From NCBI GenBank assembly GCA_958496175.1, contig OY292277.1:4030001-4094000 (forward strand): 64,000 bases of DNA, read 5' to 3'. This stretch comes from Sisyra terminalis. Taxonomy: Eukaryota; Arthropoda; Insecta; Neuroptera; Sisyridae. This document shows, piece by piece, positions 1-12,078 of the stretch (positions are counted from its first letter, which is position 1; each line of letters starts with the position of its first letter). The position numbers and the translations under genes were made by a program. The notes under the pieces were generated by a model. The model saw nothing but the letters and a program-made list of their open reading frames with translations. It was not told the DNA's origin and ran no database searches.

Positions 1-895
1 TGTTTCTGGATTTTATTTGCTAATTTTGCTGATTCGATTTAATGTTCTACTCATTGGTACACCTGTAATCGGTTCTGGACTTATAAATGGGATACTTGAG
101 CCTACTTTTGCAAGCTCATCTACCTCTTCGGGTACCTTTGATACCAGCGTATTCTGGCATCCAGATGAGAATTACTTTATCGTATACCACCAGCTGGATG
201 ATGAGTATTTTGCATTCCTAGACCTATTTGGGGTTCTTTTGGTAAGAAACTAACATTCTTGGTACCCAATACTACGACTAATTGTTTGTATGAAATGTAT
301 TGTTAAAGATCTTCAGAATTCTATCACATGAAACCTTTGGGATATCATCTAAATGTATGATGACCATTTAACTCCACTAATCTCATTCAAGAAATTCCAA
401 CTTTTAAAGAAGATATCCGTATAATTTGGAGATGATTTCTCAAATTGTAATGTCTTATTAGATCTACCAACATTTTGGTATCCATTCTTCCCAATAGAAG
501 CCGTTTATTATTGGTTTTAATTGCGAATTTGCTTCCTGAATAGTTGTTTCTGGATTTTATTTACTCATTTTGCCGATTCGGTTTAATGTTTTACTCAGTG
601 GTACATCCATAACTGGTTCTGGACTTATAAATGGATACTTGAGCTTATTCTGCCAGCCTTCTGGCCAGGGTATTCTGGCATCTAGATAAGTATTACTTTA
701 TCGTATACCCCCAGCTGGATGATGAGTATTTTGCATTCCTAGACCTATTAGGGTTTTTTTTTTGGTAAGAAATTAACATTCTTGGTACCCAATACTACGA
801 CTAATTGTTTGTACGAAATTTATTGTTAAAGATCTTCAGAATTCTATCACACGAAACCTTTGGGACATCATCTAAATGTAAGATGACCATTTAAC
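1..895. repeat. Tandem duplication of a ~540-bp unit
   Basis: The stretch from 1 to about 370 is repeated from about 545 to 895 with roughly 90% visible identity. Both copies contain 'ctggattttattt', 'ggttctggacttataaatgg', 'cagctggatgatgagtat' and 'gatgaccatttaact' in the same order. The second copy has a ~20-bp deletion and a poly-T expansion. The first copy is open for 78 codons (17-253), but that frame is broken in the second copy, so I do not call a gene. The array may continue beyond the left edge. It could be a satellite-like repeat or part of a decayed transposon. Confidence 0.75.
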
Positions 896-2940
896 TTATA
901 CCTTATAAAACCATCGAATTTTTCCTAGTTTTTCTGATTTAAAACGTGGATAATCATTTTTCACGGTGTTTTATTTTCTGTGGATGTTTTTCCAACTTAA
1001 ATTTCGTCAACTTACGTGCAACTTAGGAATATGAAGGAATAAAATCCTCGTAAATCATTGAAGCATAAATTTAATAGTTATAAATCATATTTTTCAACAG
1101 AAATAATCGAAAACTTTGACGTTTTAGTCAAACCAAACTGAGGAAGAATGACGAAGATTTGTCCGAAAAACCTAAGGATTCCTCCATATGTCAGTGAAGA
1201 GACTTGTTCTTTTAGACGTCCATAAGATTTCTCCTCCATACCTACATCCCAAAGACATCAATTTGTCCGAAATGTAGAAGAAGATAGGAAAAACCAGGAT
1301 GCTAACCAATTTGATTTTAGTGGCTTTTATTATGTTGCAATCTTTCCATAATTAGAACAATTTTGTCCCGGTAAACCTAACGATTTCGATACTAAATTAA
1401 AACTTAAAGATATCAAATTAACGACCAAAAGATATTCCAAAACAAGCACACAAAGTATTCCCTTAAATCTTTCTCTGAAGTACAAACTCTCATTGATGAA
1501 AATATTTTTCCATTACAAAACATAAATTATTAAAAAAAATTATAAAATGTAAATAAAATCCTCATCTAATCCTTCGCATAAATCAATCGAACCAAGAAAA
1601 AACTCTCTTAAATCAAATATTTTTTGTGACGCAATCATTAGCCTTCGTGAAGCCAGCAAATAGTTGATATTTCATAAAAATAAAAGGAAAAAAAAAACAC
1701 AAGCACACAAGTGGAAGATTTACATATGCCTAAGTATATAATTAAGAACTAATTAAACTTTGAGTTCCGAGAATAATTTTTAATGGAAACACTTAAGACT
1801 TCTTTCGAATCAAACACATATTCGAGGTATAATTTTCAAATTTTTATTCCTACAAAAACGATTATCGTGTGCAAAATAAATTCAACCTGGTTTCCTGATT
1901 ATTGAAATTTGCGCATTGGGGGTACCCAACAGTCGTCTTTGCTTTGCGGAACACACAAATTCCAAGCAATGCATAAATGCATTATGATTTTATGAGAAGT
2001 GAAAATCAAATCATTAAAAACGCGATGATAAGAGGAAATGAAATTATTAAAATTAAATTTTTATTGAACTAAGATATCCGGAATAAGTTTTTAAGTGTAA
2101 AAAGGCATTAAAAGTTTGAACTTTGTATATTGAACAAAGTTATTAATGTTTAAAATAAAATTTTAAAAATTTACTGCAATGAATAAAACTTTGGATTTTG
2201 GAACTTCTAATTCCCTTTTCCTCCTTGAGTTGAACTATCCCAAAGTAGGAAATTCCTATTTCTATCAAAAAATAATTCATTTCCCAAGCCCATTTTCCAA
2301 TCCAATCAAGAACTATCAACTTAAATATTTCTCTCCTTTATCTCTATGAAGTTGTTTCTTAAAATATCATGTTTGAAGAAAGTTTTCCAAATTTTCAAAA
2401 GATCTATAACGAAATTAAATCGATACACAATAACTTACTTCAATTAAAAAATTCTAGGCTCTTACATTTCCAATTTACGTGTTGGATCTATAGACCAAAT
2501 ATCTTCACGAACTTCTATATTGAAAGAATCAATTAAGTTTTCACTAAAAATTTCTTTACATTTTCATACAAGTTACTCAAATATAAAAGAACTAATTTAA
2601 AAGAAAAAAGCATTGCTAAGCGGAATTATCGATCAAAAATTCCGCACATAGAAAGTCGGTCCCAACCATGGGCAATATATGGCAGATATTACAAATGCGA
2701 CATGGAGAATTTCCTAAATTACAACTTATGACATAATTTCAATTTAAATTATTAAGTAAAAGTAAAAAACATTAATAAACCGAAATAATTATAATTAAAA
2801 ATTAGGTAACCGTGTCCATTCATTGTAAAGAATGTTGGCTACTGATTTTTTAACTCGAAATTTTTTAATTTTCCACCTGGAAAATTGTAAACAGTTGCGT
2901 GGAAATGAACAAACTTTAGTTGTTCATTTGACGATTATAA
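896..2940. other. AT-rich non-coding DNA
   Basis: No open frame, splice-site pair or repeat structure that I can support. Homopolymer A/T runs are frequent. It may be intron of the gene whose first exon is proposed at 3056-3104. Confidence 0.5.
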
Positions 2941-3055
2941 ATTTTAAATCAAAACGGGAAAAAATTTTTGGGATTTTTTTTTGGCATAAAAGTCAAAATC
3001 AAGGCCGGACAAATCCACACCACAAATAGTGTAAACAAAATCGTGGAAAACTCAC

Positions 3056-3104
3056 CGATTTTCCGGTACTTGCGCGGCAAACGACCCAATATCGGAATCT
3101 TCAT
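3056..3104 (-). CDS. Candidate first coding exon, unidentified gene
   Basis: On the minus strand an ATG at 3104 in good context (gggaaaATGa) opens a 16-codon frame, MKIPILGRLPRKYRKI, followed by one base and a strong donor (ATCG|gtgagt, donor bases 3055-3054). The same frame is open upstream to another ATG at 3179, so the protein could start 25 residues earlier. The exon lies in a 300-bp GC-rich island (2940-3270) unlike its surroundings, as expected of a promoter and first exon. The continuation would lie to the left, in 1-3055 or beyond the window. I found no matching downstream exon and do not recognise the basic N-terminus. A chance frame in a promoter is the main alternative. Confidence 0.3.
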
Positions 3105-3269
3105 TTTCCCTCGACCAAATGACAGCCTAGCACCGAACTTTTCACCGAAAAATTCACTGTTTTCGACGAGAAAATGCAATTCGCGTCACACGACCGGCAT
3201 TCGCAGCGATTCGCACTTGTCGCAATTTTTTTTTCTTTTCCAAAATCACCTGTAGAGTACGCACGCGTG

Positions 3270-4315
3270 ATTGCCACGAAAAATTCAAATGCACAGAAAA
3301 TGCTTTGGAAATTAATTTAAGTTTACAGGTGGAAAGTTTTTTTTTTTGGTTAATTGTAAGTTATATTAATTGATGTTGTCTACTCAAACTTTCCACACAA
3401 ACTGAATGTTTTCACGTTTGAAAAAAGAACTCAACCGTATTTGGAATTAAAATGATTTTATTCAGTGGCTCTCTACTATTGCACTCCCACTACAGTACGT
3501 TAAACGTAGTAACAGAAGAATGAAAACATAATATAATGTTTTCTTTCAATTAAATATTATGTTTTTTTTTTACTATTGTTTCAATTAGTTCTTATATTTT
3601 AAAACATATAACAATTATTATTTAATAAAATTTTCTGATTTCCCAGAATTAAAATGTAATAATAACTAAATGAATATTTATTCACTTTCAATAAATTCCT
3701 TCAAAAAAATTTTACGAAACTTCCGAAATCCAAGAAAACCACTAAAAAAATTTCCTATTTAACATTTGAAACTAAAAACTTTGTACCGGCTATTGATTTT
3801 TTTTTATATATAATAACTGCATAAACTTAACGTTTGAATTAATTATATTTGATTTGTGATATGAAATTGCACGATAGAAAAATCTTAATTAATACCTGTC
3901 GTGTATTTTTCTTTTCTTTATGTTATCTTTCTGAGTTGTGATGCAGGTAATTAAAAGCGAAATACAATGGCTGGAAAATACCTTGAATGAAAATTTTGTG
4001 AAAAAATTATCATGTCAATGTTGTTATGTGCAACAAGTAGATTGATTTTGAATCCTTGGAATCTATAAATGTTAATTAAATTAACCGGAAAAAATTGAAT
4101 TAGAAAACAGTTTTTTTAAGAAAAATTACAGATTTAAAAAAAAAACATCTCCTTGAAGCTATGCAACCTGTGTACGTATCTGTACAACGGGTTGCCCGTC
4201 TTATTAGATTAAGGAAATAATCGAAGCATTTTATATTTAAACAAAAATCAATAGTTATAACAATAAATTAGTCAATTATGTAATCGTCGTTACTGTTTAT
4301 GGTCTTCTCCTACCT
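3270..4315. other. AT-rich intergenic DNA
   Basis: Nothing recognisable. It contains several poly-A and poly-T tracts. Confidence 0.5.
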
Positions 4316-4339
4316 CTCAACCAATTAGTCGATACCATT

Positions 4340-4796
4340 TTGCCAAAAATTGCCCGATCAGGTATCAAAAACGATTGTAGTCCTCCTCATATGGTTCGAC
4401 AGGCAGTGGAAAATATAATAATCCGGTGGTACAAGATTTGGAGAATACAACGGATGACAATACCTCATCGACAAGACCAAAACATATTCCTTCATGACAA
4501 CCCTCGGTCCCAGATTGCACAAGTCGTCGAAGATATCCACCAAAAGCTCGAATGAAAGATCTATCAATATCCACCGTATTCTCCGGAACTTTCACCAACG
4601 AATTACAATTTTTTACACTTCCTGTGATACGACACGTGATGAGAAACGATTTTCGACAAGGAAGAGGATCTTAAAAGCGGGCTCGACAACTTCTTTGACA
4701 TCTGACCAGGGGACTTTTGACCGAAACAGCATCGACAAATTAGTCGAGAAATGGAAGAAAGTTGTAAACAGCAACGGCGATTACATAATTGATTAA
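4340..4796 (+). pseudogene. mariner-type transposase remnant (C-terminal half)
   Basis: The plus-strand frame from 4340 contains FLHDNPRSQ near 4480-4515, the mariner 'HHDNARPH' box with the second catalytic Asp. After a nonsense codon at 4553 the same frame resumes with YPPYSPELSPTNYNFLHFL (about 4568-4624), the hallmark 'HPPYSPDLAPSDYHLF' block with the third catalytic Asp replaced by Asn. It then reads FDKEEDLKSGLDNFF before two further stops. A frameshift leads to LVEKWKKVVNSNGDYIID, the usual mariner C-terminus, ending in TAA at 4796. With at least three stops and one frameshift it is clearly dead. No terminal inverted repeats were found, and the N-terminal DNA-binding domain is absent or unrecognisable. 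Confidence 0.85.
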
Positions 4797-7700
4797 TTTG
4801 TTGCAATAATTACTAATTTTGCTAGAAATAAAAGTCTTATTCTTCAATCTACTACTGTCATCGAAAACTAGGGTAAACAAGTATTATAGAAAAAGAAGAA
4901 AAAAAAGAGCAAAAACCGAATTTTTTAATCCAAAAAATTTTTGTTAAAGCTTCTATTATTTCCGTTTTCATTAGTAGGGAATACGGTGGTATTTTTAAAT
5001 AATCGTTGGTAGATTTTTTTTTCGTTATTGTAACTAAAGATCAACAAGCATGCAAATTAAACCCAAAAAAAAAGAATAGTCAAGCATTTTTACTCACCGA
5101 AGAAGAGTGGAATCACCAGAAAAATGGCAATTCCACCAATTGTAATCCGTTATGGAGAAAAAGGTATCAAAGTTCCTGGATATAGAAAAAATGTACCACT
5201 TCTTTGATCCAGGAGCATCGAAAACGAATGGTTTCTACATTTGGAATTCTCGGAAATACAGGATGTTTGGAAATGGATGTTAGTGCTGGAATCGTTTGAA
5301 ATGAATTTAACATTTCGAATTCCAATAAAAGGATAAGGAAGACAAACTTTTACTGTTCAAATCTTTGAAATGGGTTTTCTATTGAAAATCTTTTCTCTTG
5401 AATATCTTGAAAAATCAAATCTTCATTCTCAGGAATCACAGGAATCTCAGGAAGGTTCAAAACGGTTCTAGAAACAAAAACAAAGCAGACTGGTAATTCT
5501 TTCTATACACATTTTTTATTAATAATTCAACAGATATATATTACAAAAAAACGCACACGAATTTTCATTATTTTAATTACTTAATCGTCTTGGATTACAT
5601 AACAAGCTTTATTCTGTAATATTTTTAAATATAGTACGATCCTAATTATGTATTAATATAATGTATTTAATTGTTCGTTTTAATAATAATATATATAAAT
5701 AGTACAATATGTTTATGCAAAAATGGTGGTCTTTGAAATTGGCTGCAACTAGTCGACCAAAATCCTCAATTGGTTCGGCTAGTTGCCGCTAATTTTTTTT
5801 TTACATAAAATTTTGATTTTAAACTGCCACGGATTTTAATAGTTGCTAACTTTATTTTAGTTTAGATTCAATCTAGGTTTTTTCTTCTTCTACATTTTTG
5901 AGCAATATATTATGATTTTATTTTTATATTAATTTTTTCTTTTATACAATCATCTTTATCCATTTTTTTTTCTTTTCATGAAGTGACTCTCTTTTGTGTT
6001 TCTTTTTAATTAAATTAATTTAAAGCTCAAGATTAGTTAAAAGAATTTGTAAGTTTATCTTTGTATGTCTTTTATTCACTACTTTATTTTATTTTTGGTT
6101 TTTTTTTATACAGTTTATATTTTTTGTTTAAGTTTCATTTTTATTAAAGCTTAGATATTGCAAATTGTAAAGTTTTGAATCAATTGGGGAAAGACTTAAA
6201 TATTTTTGAGGAAATGTTAGTAACAAATCGGTCCAATTTTTGTAAGACGAAAGAATGGAAATAAAACTAAGTATTTGGATTTAAAATTCGCTCTTGTCAA
6301 TTTAGAATAAAAAGTATTTTGCTGAAATGTTTAACCAAAATGTAATAAATTCATGGTGCAACTCATTGAAAATAAGTAATTTGATTAATTTGTCATAATG
6401 AAATTAAATTGTGACAAATTGGATTAAAAATGAAGATTGGAAACCGGTTTGGTACCAAATCATTTATATCTAAAATAGATACTAATTTTTAATTTCAAAT
6501 TTAATTGAATTAAGTTTAACTCTTTTTAATTCTTCTTTAAACAAAATTTACAAAAAACTGATTTATAATAAATTGACAATAACAATTTGTAATCGAAAAA
6601 AATATCCCTTTCATCATTTATAACTTACCAGATCTTCTTCATAAAATCAAACCAAACCCCTTCTCTAACAAATATCAAATTTAAAGATTTTTTTTGGTTT
6701 AAATTTTATCTTCATCTACATTCCCAAAACTGAAACCAATTAAATTAATACTACCTGATAAGTTCATAAGATATTTTTTTTTGTAACTTCCAAATATTTT
6801 GTCCTAGTAAAAATACTTTCTATGAATTAGTTTATTAAATAAATAATTTTCCTCAACCATTTTCTCTATAAGTACATTTGAAGCAAATAATCAACTAAAA
6901 AAAAAACTCTACAAAAGTGGAACGTTAATTAATTAACATTGATAATTACTATAAAATAATCTTGTGTCTCTTCTCAATATAATCGTAGAAGACTTATGAT
7001 GATTGCACGTACGAATTGTACGTTTTTTTTTTTTTAATTTTCAATTTTATCAATACATTAAATTTGTAATTAGATAATATATATTTTCTTTTAAATATTC
7101 ACTCTAATTATATAACTTAAGAGAAGTGAAAGCTTTTAATTTTATGTTCCGCCTTTGGAAGCATTAATTTTGATCAGCAATATTTTACGTTTAAATGTTT
7201 TAAATCTTTAAATTTCAAATATACATTAGCTTAAATCGTTTTAACTTCAACCTCTAACATTCATTATAAAATTGCGTACAACTCCATGCTGCTAAATTCA
7301 CTAGTTGATTACCATATTTGTTTTAATTTTGAACATTATTTTTTTTTTATACAATTATCAATGTCTAGTTTTGATTTCAATTAGTAATGAGTTTATAAAG
7401 AAAAAAGCCGTGGAAGTTATATATTTTATACAAAGTTATGTTTTCATTTGTGGTAAGTAACGTTTTTGTGGATATTTGGACGAGTTTTTTCCTACTAACA
7501 TTCACTAAACTTGCAACAATGATAATAGCATTTGAATGGACGGTGAAGTGAGTGAAAATGTCATTGTCTGAATGGTTAATCGAATGAAAACATATCCTTT
7601 TCGTGAAAGCAAATTGTAATTTCAGGTTTTTAACAAACTATGCTATATTTATGGGACTGAGGGGTTGAGTTAGGTTTTTTCCGTATGATGGAAATTACTT

Positions 7701-9520
7701 TGAAACATTCAGAGTTTTGTGTCATTTCCGAAAAACGGAATAAAACCTTTCAAACACTAAATGTATAATAATATTTTTACATATCATTCTCATAGAGAAT
7801 GATTACGTGTTTCTGTCTATATGACGTACGTAATATATATCTACTAATAGTAAAATTTAAAAATTTCCTTTGACTCAATGGCGGCACTTTTTATTTATTA
7901 TTTTCAAAATATATTTATATAGTTATTAGATTAATCTAAGAAATTTTAAGATAGTCCAGAAATATTAGAGTTCAATTGCGAAAAAAGATTCCGATAAGTC
8001 CTATCCAAACTGATGTTAATTTCAAAAAAAAAAAAAATCAAGAAAAATGGCTTTTTGCAAATATATAATTCCATTCCCATACTATTCAAGTTAATTTCAA
8101 GTACTCTTAAGACTTTTTTTTATATCAATCGTTTTCAAAATAGAAAAGTTTAAAGAAAAGTCAATGAACGATATTTACCAAATTTCGGATTAAAATTTTA
8201 TTTCGGGTACTCCTTTTGCAAGAGATATTATTGGTAGACTCTTACTCGATTATTTCATAAAAATGATTCTTTTAAACGGAAAAACTAAGTGAATTTCTTT
8301 AAGAAGTCTCCAAATTTTATATTAATCCTCATTAATCATTGACCATCCAAACAAGCGAACCGAAATACTGTTGTAACAAAAAGTTTTTCTTAAATTTCAG
8401 TACCTACATCTCACAAAAATCGGTTTTTTCTTTTAAAATTTTAACCGAAATTCAGTCAATAAGAATTTTTTCGCAGATTATATATTTAATGCATTGATGT
8501 CTAAAATCACTGGACTAAAGCTGCTAATGTGATTTTCTTTTTAATTTGGTGATTATAAGTTTAACTGTTTGTTTCAATAGAAAATCTGAACCTATTTGTC
8601 AACATTTTTTTCTGAATAACCATAAGTTAACTTAAGATGTCGTTCATTTCACAAGGAACCAACAAAAAATTGTAATAAATAACTCTATTCTTTGGATTAA
8701 TATTTTGGCAACTTTTACGTTTATTAATTGGGTCATTATGTGTTTAAATTCTACGAAGTTATCTCGACCTTAAATATTTTTTTATATTCTCATTGAATAA
8801 CAGAAAGAAAAAAAACTAAAGTTGAAAAGACCTAAAAGTTATTATTTTTTATTTTATTCTCATCGAATTATTTTCATCAATGACACAATTACACATTCAT
8901 AAGCTTATTGCATCGATTATTAAAGAAAAAATAATCAAAATTTTACACCTAAAATGCATTAATCTTTGATCCAATTACTGAACTATAGTTTCTTTTGTAA
9001 GAAAAAACAAACGGTAAATTGAATTAACTTAACAATTTTCACACAAAAATGTTCTTTGATTAAGAAGTATGTAGCTAAAATTTTGAAAACGTTGACCATT
9101 AAGATTTCATAAGAATACTAATTTTAGTTTCCAGATGGAAGACAATATGACTTTTATTAGTTGAATTTACAGCAAAAAAGCTCAAATTTTTTTCAAATAG
9201 TTTTCCTTGAAGTTAACATATGGAAGTATCAAATTTTGTATGAGAAATAAAATCTCCAAATCTACCAATTTTGCCATTAAGTTCACTACGCTTTTGTATT
9301 GAAACAAACAAGTCTTGATGCATATTTAAATATGTATTACTCAAACAATTTTCTCAAAAATAAATATTATCATGAGAAATTGACATTTTACAACTGTAAA
9401 ATATTATCATTACAATAAATTTTTAGAGACTACCTACCATTTGATTCGACCTGATGTAATGTGTACTTAATATTATTGTTACTTTCATTATTGATAGTGA
9501 AATGAAAACAGATACCTGAC
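4797..9520. other. Long AT-rich intergenic region
   Basis: About 4.7 kb of very AT-rich sequence. I see no open frames above 60 codons, no convincing exon and no long inverted repeat. The part next to 9525 is expected to hold the 3' untranslated region of the fatty acyl-CoA reductase gene. Confidence 0.5.
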
Positions 9521-9524
9521 GCTA

Positions 9525-12078
9525 TCAAAATATGGGCAAAAGCCGTATGAGTCGTAACATTAAATAGAAGGCGCTCGTCCACAACTGCTGCACGTACGAT
9601 GACCGCAACAATATGAATCTCCATACGAAAATCACGGACAACACTTGCAACATACGATTGTAAATCGCTAATCTAAAATCCAAAACGAAAACAATAAGGA
9701 AATATTTACTTTAACGTACATCCATCCTCATTCACATACCGGTTAAGTTCGGCTTTACACTTTGGTATGTCTTCAAGTTTTTCTTTAAATATAAATCGTC
9801 TAATTCCTATTATATAATTTTCAATGTATTTATGCCATTCCACTTTGGTGATGTCGATCAAAAATTCTTTTTTGTCGTTATCGGAAAGCAAGTTATTTAA
9901 ATGTATCACATTATCGTCTTTGAATTCCCATTCCTGAGTTGTAAAATAGTGTAAACACTTCGTCGCCTTCATTAGCTTGTCCTGAACTTTACATAAGCTA
10001 TAAAAAAAATCTTGTTAATTAAAATCAAATATTTATCATAAATTAAATGGCATTTCTACACGAATTGGTAAAGGCTTTGCAACTAATTAAAACAATTTTC
10101 AAACTTGATTTTTATTCATTTGATATTCCACATTATTATTTCATTAAAATTGTTTGTTTAGATCTGCAAAACTTGGCCTAATTCATGCAAAAATCGTTTC
10201 AGTTATTATCTAGGACATATCCTTAAAAATGTCAAGGTAATTACATGAATATTTACTTAATTGGGTGCAAAGATTTCATTAAAAGCTTATGCAACTCATT
10301 TTGCCTATATCTCATACATTGATACTCGTCATTAAATAAATTTTTCGTGAAACCAATCGGTGTTGAAATAAAGAGTAAAACGATACCTTAAAGTTGAACA
10401 TATTTATAGATTTTTTACAGACTTCTCTACTATAGAGATCTTAAATTAAACGAAGCTTTTAACATTAGTTCAACAATTCAGCGTATTATTTACAACTCTT
10501 GTACTTCAGTGCTTTTAAATCAACAGATGCAGGTTACACGAATGAAAAGAAATATATTTTAAGCAATATAAATTACACCTTGATCGATACTTTTAACTGA
10601 GGGGTAGTTATTTTTCTTAATTAATTCGTATACTTACAATGGTTTTTTGCCAATGATTGTATAAAACATATCAAAGACATACGCAGGACACCATTGCAAC
10701 CAAAATAACAAAAAATTGTGTAAACAGGAATTGGATGTTAAAGTTCCATCAGGATACCAAAGCAAATTACCTGAAAAGCATGTAAAGTTATTGATTTGAA
10801 ATTGCCAATTGTCTGTATGAATTACCGAACGGATGTTTTCTTGAATAAATAAAAGAGATGTCGACGAAGTCTTTCCAAGTAAGAGGGCGGCGACCACCCG
10901 AGCATACATTATAGACTATGATTGGATTGGGCTGCGACTCTTTGCTTCCTACATTGGCATTGAGAGCAGTTCGCCATGCGGCGCAAATCATCACATTGCA
11001 GACAATGTCAACAGGCACCATGTCGGCTTTTTTGTCTCCGTGACACAACATTGTCCGGAGCATTCCTTTTCCGGCGGCGGCGATCATGCCCGTCGGTCCA
11101 TTCCAGTTGTCCAGCCAACCCGGTAAGGGACCCTCGAACGATGACAGCACTGGCGGGAACAAAAGATTAAAGCTTTGCTTGTTGATGGGGATATTTTTGG
11201 AAATCTTACCAATACTTGGACGAACTATCGTGACAGGGAGGTTTCCGGCCAGTTGCTGTAGCATGGTTTCGGCCAAGGCTTTGGTAAAGGTGTAGGTATT
11301 TGGTTTTTTTCCAACGAGTTCAACAGTTAGTCGATCCAAGACCGGCTCTGGTAGCCAGTCGACTATTTGAGTAACATGTTCAGGCTCTAAAGATTGAGGA
11401 TAAATTTCCTCTCCGATTACAATTCGATCACAGTTGCAGTATGCGGTTGACACGTGTACAAGGGCCTGTCGAAAAAAAATGTTTATTTAAACTGTAAAAC
11501 CGGAAATGTGTGGATGTACTCACTTCCAGCTTTTGCATTTTATGGCACAACTGAACAAGCCGTTTCGTTCCCAACATATTAATATAAACACTAAGCTTAA
11601 GTTGTTCGTCGAATTTGACGGTAGCCGCACTGTGGAACACAATCGAAACATTTTCGAACAAAGTCTGCTGGTCGATATTGCTTATGCCCAACTCCGGTTC
11701 TGTGATATCACCCTCGATTGCTATCACCCGTTCGAGCATTTGCGGTCTGGTTTGCTTCAAATGTTCCATCAACTAAAATTCAAAATAAATATAAACATCG
11801 AGGTTACAGAAAACTCTTCAAATTGTACTTACCGGTGAACTCAAAACCTGGCGTAATCGATCCGTAACAATTTGCCCTTTTTTCGGCCGAATCAGCATGT
11901 AAATGTTGCCGATTTCTGGACAAGATCGTAACAGCTTTTCCAGCAACACTTTTCCCATAAACCCCGTGCCACCCGTTATAAAAATGTGTCGATCACGATA
12001 GAATTCCGCTACCGGAATATATCGGAGTTCATCGCCGTTTTCCACCGACTCACTGGATCCCATTACTTTGTCTTTCAT
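9525..12078 (-). CDS. Fatty acyl-CoA reductase (complete, six exons)
   Basis: Exons in order of transcription: 12078-11833, 11772-11524, 11465-10826, 10770-10638, 9997-9710 and 9672-9525. All junctions are GT-AG and phases agree, giving 1704 nt and 567 residues. [18 protein letters not shown] (about residues 33-50) is the TGxxGxxG dinucleotide-binding motif of the NAD_binding_4 (male-sterile) domain. NTYTFTK (221-227) gives the YxxxK catalytic pair Y223/K227. TIVRPSI and YNVCSG are family blocks. Exon 5 encodes the FAR_C domain (FTTQEWEF), and the last exon encodes a hydrophobic tail that probably anchors the enzyme in the ER or peroxisome membrane. Family members reduce fatty acyl-CoA to fatty alcohol with NADPH, for wax, hydrocarbon or pheromone synthesis. 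Insects carry many paralogues and I cannot name this one. Introns are 50-640 bp. The start is the first ATG of the frame; a second Met lies at residue 6. Confidence 0.95.

Noticed and set aside
10976..11838. Plus-strand frames of 64-110 codons
   Set aside because: Antisense to fatty acyl-CoA reductase exons with verified splice phases.
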